In this document: positions 1 through 7,426 of the stretch, piece by piece | Layout: each line of letters opens with the position of its first letter | Position numbering within the stretch: the stretch's first letter is position 1 | Source: JBBDIM01 sp040880405 | Lineage (GTDB): Bacteria; Planctomycetota; Planctomycetia; Pirellulales; Pirellulaceae | Direction: 5' to 3' | Assembly (NCBI GenBank): GCA_040880405.1 | Contig: JBBDIM010000080.1 | Span: 1 to 33,735, forward strand | Length of the DNA: 33,735 nucleotides | Translations under genes and position numbers: made by a program | Notes under the pieces: generated by a model | Databases searched by the model: none | The model's input: the letters and a program-made list of their open reading frames with translations, nothing else | Told to the model about the DNA's origin: nothing

Positions 1-1241
1 CTGGTGTATTTGATGATCTCCGCGACCACCCAGTCGAGCTTGCCGTCGTTCAGCGGAACGTGGCAGTACTCGCAGGTATGGCTGCCGAGAGTTGTCTCCG
101 GTGCGCCGCACTGCGGGCAGTGGGACGAGGAAATCACCCGCTCGATTTTCGACCGAGTCCCGGCCCGGCGATTGAGGATCAACAGCGAGTGAAAGCTGCG
201 GCGCTTCCGCCCCGGATCAAACGAGCGTCCATCCGGTCCATCCAAGGCATCGGCGGCGGTCCAGCGCACGGCCACCAGGGCCATGTCCATCGGTTCGGAC
301 TGGATCACCCCCTTCACCTCGACCGATTCGATTTCCACCTGGCCATGAAACGGGCGGTGAGCCCCTGGCTCGGCCGTGATTTGTTGGCGGTAGGTTTGGA
401 CAAAATCAGGGCTGCCGACCTTCTTCAAGGGTACGACATCACCGGTTCGGTCGGCGATCGCCTTGCGAAAGAAGATCACGCTGGCCCGGTCTCGCAGGGC
501 GTGAGAACTGAAGCCGGGGTCGTGCTGGATCCAGTACCGCATGGCGCTGTTGATCTGCCGCGACTTTTCCGGGCGGTAATGTTCCGACTGGGTAATCACC
601 GAGAGGACCCAGTCATGCTCGCCGCTCCGGAGCAGGCTCTCGCAGGCCGGGCAGCGGTCCCACTGGGTCTTGCGGATGTCGTGGCCGCAGTTGGGACATT
701 GCCCTTGGGCCAAGCCGACTTCATCCGCTCTGGTTTTTGCGCCGCGGCGGCGGAGCATCGTCCAGACCTCGCGAACCGCCCGGTCCCCCCGTACTCCGGC
801 AACCAGCAGGGTGATGGTATCGAAGGCATGTTCGCGGTTTTTGGAAGCGACCATTTGCAGCGGCCTGACGTCGGAGATCGCAAACATGGGCACCGCGCCG
901 GCACCCGCCACCACTTCGTGCTCCTGAATCTGAAACAACAACCGTTCGTATACCCCATCAGAGACAAACGCGCGGACCGACTCCGCGTCTCCCTGGGCCA
1001 GGGCCTGATGGTAGGCCTGGGCCATTTTGCCGACCGCGATCCTGAACCGCTTGATCTCGAACTGAGGATCGGTTTGGGCGATGACATCCAGCCCCCGTTG
1101 GATCTCCTCACGGTTATCCCCCCCGTGATCGGGATGCCGCACGAAGGTCCCGAAGTGGACGTTGTCGCGAAAGAAATGATAGAACTCCAGCCCCAACTCG
1201 AACAGCAAACTCACGGCGTCAAAAATATTTGAATGCCGCAC
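1..1241 (-). CDS. Tim44-like domain protein with two zinc ribbons (3' end outside window)
   Basis: Partial gene; the reading frame runs off the left edge after about 413 codons. Residues about 40-160 resemble the Tim44/MRPL45-like fold, including the stretch SDGVYERLF near residue 94. Two zinc ribbons follow: CPNCG...CPACE (about residues 173-193) and HCPQCG...CEYCH (about 377-398), each with two CxxC pairs. No signal peptide or clear membrane helix is visible. The start is uncertain: GTG at 1241 has the purine-rich AGGGTGG six bases upstream and is preferred, but GTG at 1214 is in frame, and an in-frame TAA lies further upstream. Planctomycetes carry proteins of this architecture, but their role is unknown; mitochondrial Tim44 tethers the import motor, and nothing here supports the same job. 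A long open frame on the opposite strand is its antisense shadow. Confidence 0.72.
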   Translation of the reverse strand, partial: MRHSNIFDAVSLLFELGLEFYHFFRDNVHFGTFVRHPDHGGDNREEIQRGLDVIAQTDPQFEIKRFRIAVGKMAQAYHQALAQGDAESVRAFVSDGVYERLLFQIQEHEVVAGAGAVPMFAISDVRPLQMVASKNREHAFDTITLLVAGVRGDRAVREVWTMLRRRGAKTRADEVGLAQGQCPNCGHDIRKTQWDRCPACESLLRSGEHDWVLSVITQSEHYRPEKSRQINSAMRYWIQHDPGFSSHALRDRASVIFFRKAIADRTGDVVPLKKVGSPDFVQTYRQQITAEPGAHRPFHGQVEIESVEVKGVIQSEPMDMALVAVRWTAADALDGPDGRSFDPGRKRRSFHSLLILNRRAGTRSKIERVISSSHCPQCGAPETTLGSHTCEYCHVPLNDGKLDWVVAEIIKYT

Positions 1242-1396
1242 GGGAAGCCACCCTATTCGTGGTTGAGGTCCAAGGAATTAGATGAGGGGGAAACATAGAA
1301 ATGGGGACCAGCGAGCGCAGCCCTGTTATTTGTTTATGGTACCAGATGTTCGTCACCGGCCCAGCATTCTTGGGGTGGAGAGGGAAATTTTTGCTG

Positions 1397-1580
1397 CCTG
1401 GGACCGCCGACGTCCCGTCGGCATGCGTTATCTACCCCACGGTCGGGCGTTTGGGTCGTTGATAAACGTGTTGCCGTTAGAAAATCAACCCGCCAAGACA
1501 TTCCCACGCTTTCCGGGCGCGGGCATGGCACCCTGGAACCTGTGGGCAACTCGTGCCGACGGGGACGTCGGCGGTCACGG
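1397..1580. repeat. Family 2 inverted repeat with an embedded family 1 end
   Basis: The left arm (1397-1423) reads CCTGGGACCGCCGACGTCCC and onward. The right arm (1554-1578) is its reverse complement with one extra G. Between them, 1472-1533 matches one end of the family 1 element in minus orientation, with a degenerate CATGCCCACG-type hairpin at 1499-1527. The order implies that one family inserted into the other. Confidence 0.7.
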
Positions 1581-1724
1581 GGAGCCAGTTTGAATCATCC
1601 TTTTCAGGACGCCAGAGGGGGGCCGCGTGATGCGTCTGAATGAGCTGATGCGGAACCATCTCCAATTCTCCCAGGCCCAAAGGGCTGTCACAATTTAATC
1701 GAGCAGCATCGAAGGACGATTTTC

Positions 1725-1816
1725 TTAACCACGAATGACACGAATAGCCACCCAGAATTGAAAGCCCCTCAAAACCTCTTCCCGTATTCGTGTCATTCGT
1801 GTGATTCGTGGTTATC
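1725..1816. repeat. Family 3 palindromic repeat (9-nt-period arms)
   Basis: The left arm (1725-1749) starts TTAACCACGAATGACACGAA; the right arm (1783-1816) is its inverted copy with three CACGAANNA units. The arms could form a long hairpin with a loop of about 33 nt. The same arms recur at 7446, 13949, 28403 and 29522. Confidence 0.85.
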
Positions 1817-1857
1817 CTTTGAACATTTGGGTACGTCTCGCTTACAGACAAGCCGGT

Positions 1858-1922
1858 GCGTGGAACGAGAGAGGGCGTTCGGACTTCCTGGAAGAGACAG
1901 CATCTTCTCGCACTTCACCGGG
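1858..1922 (+). repeat. Family 1 internal fragment
   Basis: The segment GTGGAACGAGAGAGGGCGTT and the following TTCTCGCACTTC match the inner right part of the family 1 element (compare 9614-9672 and 30819-30878). The terminal hairpin is missing. Confidence 0.6.
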
Positions 1923-1962
1923 CAGCGCGCGCTGCTCCGCTTTGAATGATTAATGAGTATTG

Positions 1963-1983
1963 GAGAATGAAAAATGCAAAATG
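1963..1983. repeat. 7-nt-period motif (NNAAATG-like, three units)
   Basis: Three successive heptamers, GAGAATG, AAAAATG and CAAAATG, followed by AAAG. A short-period design like that of the 8-nt and 9-nt families, in an AT-rich patch unlike its surroundings. Confidence 0.5.
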
Positions 1984-2007
1984 AAAGCGGTATGGGCGCG
2001 AGCCGGT

Positions 2008-2137
2008 CTTTGGCGTGAAATTTCTCTAATGGCAACGCCGCCTGATGGAACCCGAGACGGCGTCCGGACCTCTCGGAAGAGACAGGATTCTCTCACACGT
2101 CTCATGCCCACGCTTTCCGGGCGTGGGCATGGCATCC
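2008..2137 (+). repeat. Family 1 MITE-like element, right part
   Basis: Contains the family 1 interior (GATGGAACCCGAGACGGCGT from 2044) and ends in a perfect hairpin at 2103-2131, with 11-nt arms CATGCCCACGC / GCGTGGGCATG around a 7-nt loop, then GGCATCC. The left end lacks its hairpin. A family 2 half (2159-2184, GCCGACGAGATGTCGGCG) follows closely. Confidence 0.7.
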
Positions 2138-2197
2138 TTATGCCTGTGGTCTACTCATGCCGACGAGATGTCGGCGATCCCAGGGGAGAAGCCCCCC

Positions 2198-3277
2198 TCA
2201 GTTATGTTCCCCCCGCTGCCCGCTTCCTTTTTCCTGCAGGTAGCGGCGGAGGTAGAGAGCGCGTTCGATGTTGCGGCCGGTGGGGTCGAGTTCTCCGCCG
2301 CGGAGTTTTTGCAGGTGGGCGGGTTGGGTTTCGACGAATAGTTTGTTGATGTCGGCGATGCGGAGCTCTTCGATCAGGCCCAGGTTCACCCCCATGCGGA
2401 CGCTGGAGAGCAGGTGCATCGTCTCTTCGCTGCTGATCGTTTGGGCCGTGCAGAGGATGCCGTAGGCCCGGCTGATTTTGTCGTGGAGGTCTTCGCGGTT
2501 TTGGGTGACCAGGAAGTCCCGCGCCTTGCGTTCGTACTCGATGATCATCGGCACGACGCTGCTGACTTGCCCGATCAATTCCTCTTCCGATTTGCCCAAG
2601 GTAATTTGGTTGGAGATTTGATAGAAATCACCCATCGCCTGCGAGCCCTCGCCGTACAGCCCGCGAACCGCGAGGTTGATTTTTTGGAGGCTGCGGAACA
2701 CCTTTTCGATTTGGTGGGTGATGACCAAGGCGGGCAAGTGCAGCATGACGCTGACGCGCATCCCGGTGCCGACGTTGGTGGGGCAGGCGGTCAGGTAGCC
2801 GAGTTCCTCGTGGAAGGCGAAGGTGAGCTGGCTTTCCAGTTGGTCGTCTACCTCGTTGATCTGCTGCCAGGCGTTGTCCAGGTCGAGGCCGCTTTTCATG
2901 ACCTGGATGCGGAGGTGATCCTCCTCGTTGATCATCACACTGAGTCGCTCGGTGGCGTCGATCGCGACACTCCGCGCCCCTTCGGCCTCGGCATGTTCGC
3001 GGCTGATCAGTTGCCGCTCGGTGAGAAACAGCCGATCGACCTGGGCCAACTCGTCGACGCGGACGTAGTACAGTTCTTCGAAGCCGGGGATCTCTAGGAG
3101 ACGGTCGTGGACCATCTTCTCGATCGCTTTTCGCTCCTGCGCGGAACAGCGACGAATGAAGGGATATTCCGCCAAGTTGCGGGCCAGGCGGATGCGGCTG
3201 CTGATCACAATGTCCGATTCCGGGCCACTGCCTCGCATCCACTCACCCGACCGACATGCCAAGTCGTTCAACTCCAC
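2198..3277 (-). CDS. mcsB: Protein-arginine kinase McsB
   Basis: Phosphorylates arginine residues on proteins; in Firmicutes this marks them for ClpCP degradation and inactivates the CtsR repressor. From the GTG at 3277 the protein is 359 residues, the usual family length, and its start (GEWMRGSGPESDIVISSRIR) aligns with McsB N-termini. The frame extends 23 codons further upstream to a TTG, but that extension is not family-like. Visible motifs: SSRIRLARN (26-34), NEEDHLR (117-123) and the active-site loop CPTNVGTGMR (165-174). The C-terminal allosteric motif, RDxxRA in Bacillus, reads RNIERA here (335-340). It lies 84 nt downstream of mcsA on the same strand, so the two are probably cotranscribed. 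No ctsR or clpC is in the window. Confidence 0.93.
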   Translation of the reverse strand: MELNDLACRSGEWMRGSGPESDIVISSRIRLARNLAEYPFIRRCSAQERKAIEKMVHDRLLEIPGFEELYYVRVDELAQVDRLFLTERQLISREHAEAEGARSVAIDATERLSVMINEEDHLRIQVMKSGLDLDNAWQQINEVDDQLESQLTFAFHEELGYLTACPTNVGTGMRVSVMLHLPALVITHQIEKVFRSLQKINLAVRGLYGEGSQAMGDFYQISNQITLGKSEEELIGQVSSVVPMIIEYERKARDFLVTQNREDLHDKISRAYGILCTAQTISSEETMHLLSSVRMGVNLGLIEELRIADINKLFVETQPAHLQKLRGGELDPTGRNIERALYLRRYLQEKGSGQRGEHN

Positions 3278-3361
3278 GGAAGAAATACCCCAAACACCTA
3301 AGGTGACAATGTGTGACGATCGAGAACAGACAGCGACGGGTAACAAACGGGTCGGGTCGGA

Positions 3362-3877
3362 CTAGGCTTCCCGCGAGCCTTCCTCAATCTTACGGATTTC
3401 ATCTCGAATTTGGGAGGCACGTTCGTACTGCTCGCCCTCGACCGCCTCCTTCATATCGTGATGGAGCTGAATCAGTTGGGTTTGGCTCTCCGGGTTGCTC
3501 TTATGGTAACGCGGATGTTTGCCGGTGTGGTGGTTCTCGCCATGGATGTTGACGATCAGCGGATCTAGTTCACTACCGAAGCAGGTGTAATCGTGCGGAC
3601 ACCCGAGCCGGCCCTGATTGCGGAACTCATAAAAGGTGATGCCGCAGATGGGGCAGGCCTGCTCGTCGAGCTTGGCGAGCTCCTTGGCGGTATCGGCCAC
3701 TTTCAACTGCTCCGCCAGCATCCCGGCGAGTGAAGGCTTGACCGGCATCCCGCCGGCGGGGTTGTTGGTTAGGTATTTCTGCGCGCACTGCTCGCACAGG
3801 TGATGCTCATGCGGCTTGTCGCCGGTTAGTTCGGTGATATGGAAAGTTGCCGGTTTTTCACACTGTTGGCATTTCAT
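3362..3877 (-). CDS. mcsA: McsA, zinc-binding activator of McsB (UVR domain)
   Basis: 171-residue partner and activator of McsB. The chosen ATG at 3877 gives MKCQQCEKPATFH, the typical McsA beginning; a longer frame upstream does not resemble the family. Zinc-binding CxxC pairs follow in order: CQQC (3-6), CEQC, CPIC, and a last pair spaced as CPHDYTC. The C-terminal 35 residues, with QLHHDMKEAVEGEQYERA, form a UVR domain as in UvrB/UvrC and ClpC. The purine stretch GGGGACAG sits directly before the ATG. A near-consensus promoter lies about 155-185 bases upstream (4034-4061). It leads the mcsA-mcsB unit and is divergent from trpE. Confidence 0.92.
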   Translation of the reverse strand: MKCQQCEKPATFHITELTGDKPHEHHLCEQCAQKYLTNNPAGGMPVKPSLAGMLAEQLKVADTAKELAKLDEQACPICGITFYEFRNQGRLGCPHDYTCFGSELDPLIVNIHGENHHTGKHPRYHKSNPESQTQLIQLHHDMKEAVEGEQYERASQIRDEIRKIEEGSREA

Positions 3878-4228
3878 CTGTCCCCAACCTTTCGCGCACG
3901 ATCTCGTCACGAACGCTGCCTTCTGGATCACCCTTGCCACTAAGCCGTCAGGAAAACCTCACGCCACCGGAGCTAGCTTGATGCTCCTAAATCGCGATGA
4001 CGCTTAGAGATGCGTTGCCGACTCATCAACTGGATTCTATCGGGGCAAGGGGGGGTGTCAAGATGCGGCAACTTGTCGTTCAATGATGCAGGGGCATCCC
4101 GCCCGTTTGCTGGTGGATTCGGCCAATGGGGTGTGAACTGGAGGAGCCCCCGCTTTGTCTGACACGCAGGTTTCCCGCGCTTCAACCCCTTACGGTCCTT
4201 GCGATCATCGACTCGGATTTCACGCACC
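3878..4228. other. Divergent intergenic region between mcsA and trpE
   Basis: 351 bases. It carries the minus-strand promoter at 4034-4061 for mcsAB. I looked for a trp leader peptide rich in tryptophan codons, a terminator/antiterminator pair and a plus-strand promoter for trpE, and saw none that was convincing. No repeat family member is present, unlike most other gaps. Confidence 0.5.
4034..4061 (-). promoter_or_regulatory. Sigma-70-type promoter for mcsA-mcsB
   Basis: On the minus strand, TTGACA (4061-4056, 6/6 to consensus), a 16-nt spacer and TAGAAT (4039-4034, 5/6). Transcription would start near 4027, giving mcsA a leader of about 150 nt. The match is strong for so GC-rich a region. 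No CtsR operator was recognised. Confidence 0.65.
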
Positions 4229-5728
4229 ATGCCGCATTTTCCCCTCGCCGACCAATTCGCCGAACTTTCCGCTGACCACGAGATGATTCCGGTTTATCGG
4301 CGTTTAATCAGCGATTCGATGACCCCGGTTTCCGCCTTCCATAAACTGGACCAAGGCGAGCCCGCCTGCCTGTTCGAGAGCGTGGTGGGGGGCGAAAAGG
4401 TGGGACGCTACAGCTTTCTGGGGGTCGGCCCGGGACTACACTTAAGCGCCACGCGAGATCAAGTCACCCTGCGGTCCGCCGATGGCAAGACAGAGACCTT
4501 CACTTCCGACAACCCGCTGGAAGAACTGCGAACACGGCTCGCGAGTTGCCGTGTGGCCCATATCGATGGCCTGCCACCCTTTACCGGCGGGGCGATTGGC
4601 TATGCTGGCTACGATGTGGTCCGGTATGTCGAGAATTTGCCCCACGCCCCAGAGGATGACCGGCACCTGCCGGACTTGTCGTTTGGCTTCTACAACAACA
4701 TGATCGTCTTCGATAACGTTGCCAAGACGGTATTAGTGGTGGTAATGGCCCCGATCGCCAGCCGCCAGCCGGCAGCGGTTCAGGCTGCGTATAAGGCAGC
4801 CTGCCAGCGGATCGACGAACTGGTGGAGCAGTTGACCCGGCCCGACCCGACGTTGGTTCCCACCGATATCGACGTCAGCGGGACCCCCACGCTTCCTTAT
4901 CGCTCGAACTTCACGCAGGGGCAGTTCGAGGACGCGGTCCGCAAATGCGTCGATTACATCGAAGCGGGGGATATTTTCCAGGTGGTCTTCAGCCAGCGGT
5001 TGGAGGTCGATATTAAAAGCGATCCGTTTGAAATCTACCGGACACTTCGGATCGTGAACCCCAGCCCGTTCATGTTTTTCCTCCGGACCCCGGAGGTAAC
5101 GCTGGTCGGCAGCTCGCCGGAAATCATGGTTCGGGTCGTCGACGGCGAGGTGACTGTCCGTCCTTTGGCCGGCACTAGGCCACGGGGACTGACCGAGGAA
5201 GAGGACCGACAACTGGGGGAACAACTGCTGGCCGACCCCAAAGAACGGGCCGAGCATGTAATGCTGGTCGACCTGGGCCGGAACGACGTCGGCCGAGTCG
5301 CCAAGTACCGCAGCGTGGAGCTATCCGACGTGATGGCAATCGAACGCTACAGCCACGTGATGCACATCACCTCGAACGTCACCGGGCAACTCGCCGAAGG
5401 AAAAGACGCCTTCGACGCCTTAGCCGCCTGCCTGCCGGCCGGCACCGTCAGCGGAGCACCCAAAGTCCGCGCGATGGAGATCATCGACGAAGTCGAGCCA
5501 CACCGCCGCGGCCCCTACGCCGGAGCGGTCGGCTACATCGACTACGGCGGCAACATGGACACCTGCATCGCGCTGCGAACCATCGTCATCCAAAACGGCA
5601 CCGCCTACGTCCAAGCAGGCGCGGGCATCGTAGCGGATAGCGACCCCACGATGGAATACCAAGAGACCTTGAACAAGGCCCGGGGGCTTTTGAAGGCGAT
5701 TGAGATTACGGAGAAGCGAACGGGGTAG
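4229..5728 (+). CDS. trpE: Anthranilate synthase component I
   Basis: Converts chorismate plus ammonia (supplied by TrpG) to anthranilate, the first committed step of tryptophan synthesis. 499 residues, normal length. Start ATG 4229 (MPHFPLADQF); a TTG ten codons upstream adds nothing family-like. The N-terminal domain carries LFESVVGGEKVGRYSFLG, the feedback-inhibitor site (LLES in most family members, LFES here). The C-terminal chorismate-binding domain includes RPLAGTRPRG, the signature PAGTVSGAPK (about 401-410) and GAVGYIDYGGNMDTCIALRT. Component I of aminodeoxychorismate synthase (PabB) is similar, but the preserved N-terminal site favours TrpE. It is alone here: trpG, trpD, trpC and trpF are absent and trpBA lies 21 kb away. 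A family 1 repeat begins 15 bases after the stop. Confidence 0.95.
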   Translation: MPHFPLADQFAELSADHEMIPVYRRLISDSMTPVSAFHKLDQGEPACLFESVVGGEKVGRYSFLGVGPGLHLSATRDQVTLRSADGKTETFTSDNPLEELRTRLASCRVAHIDGLPPFTGGAIGYAGYDVVRYVENLPHAPEDDRHLPDLSFGFYNNMIVFDNVAKTVLVVVMAPIASRQPAAVQAAYKAACQRIDELVEQLTRPDPTLVPTDIDVSGTPTLPYRSNFTQGQFEDAVRKCVDYIEAGDIFQVVFSQRLEVDIKSDPFEIYRTLRIVNPSPFMFFLRTPEVTLVGSSPEIMVRVVDGEVTVRPLAGTRPRGLTEEEDRQLGEQLLADPKERAEHVMLVDLGRNDVGRVAKYRSVELSDVMAIERYSHVMHITSNVTGQLAEGKDAFDALAACLPAGTVSGAPKVRAMEIIDEVEPHRRGPYAGAVGYIDYGGNMDTCIALRTIVIQNGTAYVQAGAGIVADSDPTMEYQETLNKARGLLKAIEITEKRTG

Positions 5729-5743
5729 TGAACATGTGATGGT

Positions 5744-5812
5744 CGGGTGCCATGCCCACGCCCGTAAGCGAGGGGATGCTTGGGCGGGTTGATCTTCCAC
5801 CGGCAACTTCCC
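5744..5812 (+). repeat. Family 1 MITE-like element, left half
   Basis: Begins CGGGTGCCATGCCCACGCCC like the intact copies, then a degenerate hairpin and a shared interior (TGGGCGGGTTGAT, CCACCGGCAAC). The right half is missing. It starts 15 bases past the trpE stop and may act as its 3' hairpin. Confidence 0.65.
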
Positions 5813-5846
5813 TTCTTATCGGCCGGGACGTCCAATTAGGAACCCT

Positions 5847-6278
5847 CTATTCTCGCGCCTTCTCTCGCAGCAGCGCGATTTGGGCGTCGATTTGCTCCGT
5901 CTTGGCGGTAAGTATCTTATCTTGAGTGACGCCTCCGGTTCTGAATTGACTTTCCATTTGCACCTCCAGAACTTGTCGGTTCTTTACCCGCGATTCGAGG
6001 ACCGCGATACGATCGGCCTTGGAGCCTGCCAGTTCCAATTCGACCCCAAGCACCTCCATTTGCGCATCGAGCACCTCGCCATAGTTCGCCTTGCCCATGA
6101 GATGCGCCTGAGTGAAATGCTTCACTTGCTGCTGCAGGATATCCCGCTTTTGGAGCAGCAATTTCCGGACTTCGGTATCCTGCGATTCCGTGTTTTCCGC
6201 GGAGGTGACGGCAGTACCGAACAACAAGCCAAGGCCGACGCCGAGTACGGTGATGATGAGAAGTATGCGAGGGAGCAT
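5847..6278 (-). CDS. Small exported coiled-coil protein, unknown function
   Basis: 143 residues from ATG 6278. Residues 1-27 form a signal peptide (MLPRILLIITVLGVGLGLLF, then a polar end near TSAEN). The rest is almost wholly helical and charged, with heptad-like spacing (KLLLQKRDILQQQVKHF, LEVQMESQF, IDAQIALLREKARE), so an extended coiled coil in the periplasm or beyond is likely. No cysteines, enzyme motif or membrane helix in the mature part. The helical pattern recalls the hairpins of TolC-type proteins, but it is far too short to be one. It stands alone, convergent with trpE. Short exported proteins of this kind are common in planctomycetes; I cannot assign a role. Confidence 0.68.
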   Translation of the reverse strand: MLPRILLIITVLGVGLGLLFGTAVTSAENTESQDTEVRKLLLQKRDILQQQVKHFTQAHLMGKANYGEVLDAQMEVLGVELELAGSKADRIAVLESRVKNRQVLEVQMESQFRTGGVTQDKILTAKTEQIDAQIALLREKARE

Positions 6279-6776
6279 AGCGGAACCCTTTCCGAGGTGA
6301 GAAGGAGAAATCGGACGACGCGATTATCAGTATCTCCGACTTTTCCAGCGGATGCGATAGAACTAACCGGGTTGTCAACCCATTCGTAATAACGGACCGC
6401 ATCCGGCAAGGCAGAATCCTGCTAGAAACCTATCCGCGCTTATCTGCGTTAATCCGCGGCAAAAAATAAATCGGGTTGAGCCGCGGATTAACGCAGATTT
6501 TCTCGGATGAAGAGTGCTTTGAATCGTCCCTTCAGGACTCTCGCATGGTTACGTGATCCCAACCCAGGACTTCGTCCCGGGCTGTCGTGAGACGTCCTTT
6601 CAGGACTCCGGTTTTCGGCCCGATCTCCCAGGGGATGAGTCCCCTCACTCTCCATTTCAGAAAATGAAGGTCTGGGTGCGGAGTGTCCAACGCGGGACTT
6701 ATCCCCTTTCCGCGTTACCGGCCGAGGCCGGATCTATTTTCCTGCCGCGCTCCTCACTTCAGCGCGGCGAAGGGCG
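6279..6776. other. Gene-free stretch upstream of the 114-bp tandem repeat
   Basis: Contains the AT-containing inverted repeat at 6431-6508. A short imperfect hairpin follows at 6563-6581 (CCCAGGAC / GTCCCGGG), then two copies of a CC(C/T)TTCAGGACTC motif near 6530 and 6599; a related CCTTTTCAGGAC lies near 1600. No frame in it is protein-like. Confidence 0.55.
6431..6508. repeat. Inverted repeat with perfect 18-bp arms
   Basis: ATCTGCGTTAATCCGCGG at 6442-6459 is exactly complemented by CCGCGGATTAACGCAGAT at 6481-6498, with a 21-nt AT-rich loop; weaker pairing extends outward (ATCCGCG... / ...CTCGGAT). The arms are strong enough to form a stable hairpin in RNA or cruciform DNA. Confidence 0.85.
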
Positions 6777-7004
6777 TCGCCGGTTGAGTTTACCCCTGGC
6801 GCGGAGCGGGTTCGCACTTCCCCCACGCTTTTGGCAAACGTGGCTACGACAAGTTTTCTCGTAGCCACGCTCGCGTAGAGCGTGGGAGCATCGCGGGTTG
6901 AGCTTGCCTCTGGGGCGGAGCGGGTGAGCAGTTCCCCCACGCTTTTGGCAAGCGTGGCTACGACAAGTTTTCTGGTAGCCACGCTCGCGGAGAGCGTGGG
7001 AGCG
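6777..7004. repeat. Two tandem 114-bp units, each with a double-stem hairpin
   Basis: Unit 1 (6777-6890) and unit 2 (6891-7004) are offset by exactly 114 bases and differ at few positions. Each has an outer stem (CCCACGCT / AGCGTGGG) and an inner stem (CGTGGCTACGA / TCGTAGCCACG; one mismatch in unit 2) around an AAGTTTTC loop. Because 114 is divisible by three, a spurious minus-strand open frame with a 38-residue repeat crosses it. Confidence 0.85.
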
Positions 7005-7109
7005 TCGCCAAGCGGGTGTGGTTCACCCAGGCGGTCGGTTCTGGCAAGATAAACGGAAACGGTTTTGCCTGCCACGGCCAAATTTTCCTAGCCCCAGGAC
7101 GCACTTGCT

Positions 7110-7418
7110 ATGATTCATGTGATTGCCACCATTGAGTTGACCCCCGGTTCTCAGGCCGCCTTCCTCAAGGAGTTCCACGCCTTGGTGCCGCTAGTGCATG
7201 CCGAAGCGGGTTGCCTGACGTATGGCCCGACGGTCGATGTGGCGTGTGATGCCTTGCCGATTGACTCGCCGAGGGCCGATGTGGTGACCGTGGTGGAATC
7301 GTGGGAATCGGTTGAGGCCTTGCAGGCCCACTTGGCCGCGCCGCATATGCTGGAATATCGCGAGAAGGTGAAGGATTACGTAAGCGGGACGAAGATTCAG
7401 GTTCTTGAGCCGGCGTAA
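7110..7418 (+). CDS. ABM-superfamily (antibiotic biosynthesis monooxygenase-like) protein
   Basis: 102 residues, the usual length of a single-domain dimeric alpha/beta ABM barrel. The start MIHVIATIELTPGS, the central ECL-type segment (HAEAGCLTYGPTVDV) and the late VVESWESVEALQAHLAAPHM match putative quinol monooxygenases of the YgiN type and related small oxygenases. The substrate cannot be read from sequence, and the fold also serves as haem-degrading or structural protein. It may equally be a small stress-response enzyme. Start ATG 7110 is the first in frame and gives the family N-terminus. A family 3 repeat separates it from xdhC, so cotranscription is doubtful. Confidence 0.8.
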   Translation: MIHVIATIELTPGSQAAFLKEFHALVPLVHAEAGCLTYGPTVDVACDALPIDSPRADVVTVVESWESVEALQAHLAAPHMLEYREKVKDYVSGTKIQVLEPA

Positions 7419-7426
7419 CTTGGCAG

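Larger units (their letters stand above)
1242..2197. other. Gene-free stretch of nested repeats
   Basis: About 950 bases with no convincing gene between the Tim44-like gene and mcsB, whose 3' end it follows. It holds a family 2 inverted repeat with a family 1 end inside it (1397-1580), a family 3 palindrome (1725-1816), a family 1 internal fragment (1858-1922), a 7-nt-period motif (1963-1983), a family 1 half element (2008-2137) and a family 2 half (2159-2184). The small open frames here are made from repeat sequence and show no protein-like composition. Confidence 0.7.

Noticed and set aside
60..1232. 390-codon plus-strand open frame
   Set aside because: It is antisense to the Tim44-like gene. 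Its composition (rich in Arg, Gly, His, Pro, Asp without motifs) is that of a GC-rich shadow, while the minus strand shows zinc ribbons.
2414..3097. 227-codon plus-strand frame
   Set aside because: Antisense shadow of mcsB.
4062..4228. trp attenuator or leader peptide before trpE
   Set aside because: No short frame with clustered tryptophan codons and no terminator/antiterminator pair.
6777..7004. CRISPR array
   Set aside because: Only two units, no unique spacers, and units far longer than CRISPR repeats; no cas genes.
6734..7081. Minus-strand frame with a repeated 38-residue segment
   Set aside because: The repeat follows exactly from the 114-bp tandem DNA duplication, and the sequence folds as hairpins; no family resemblance.
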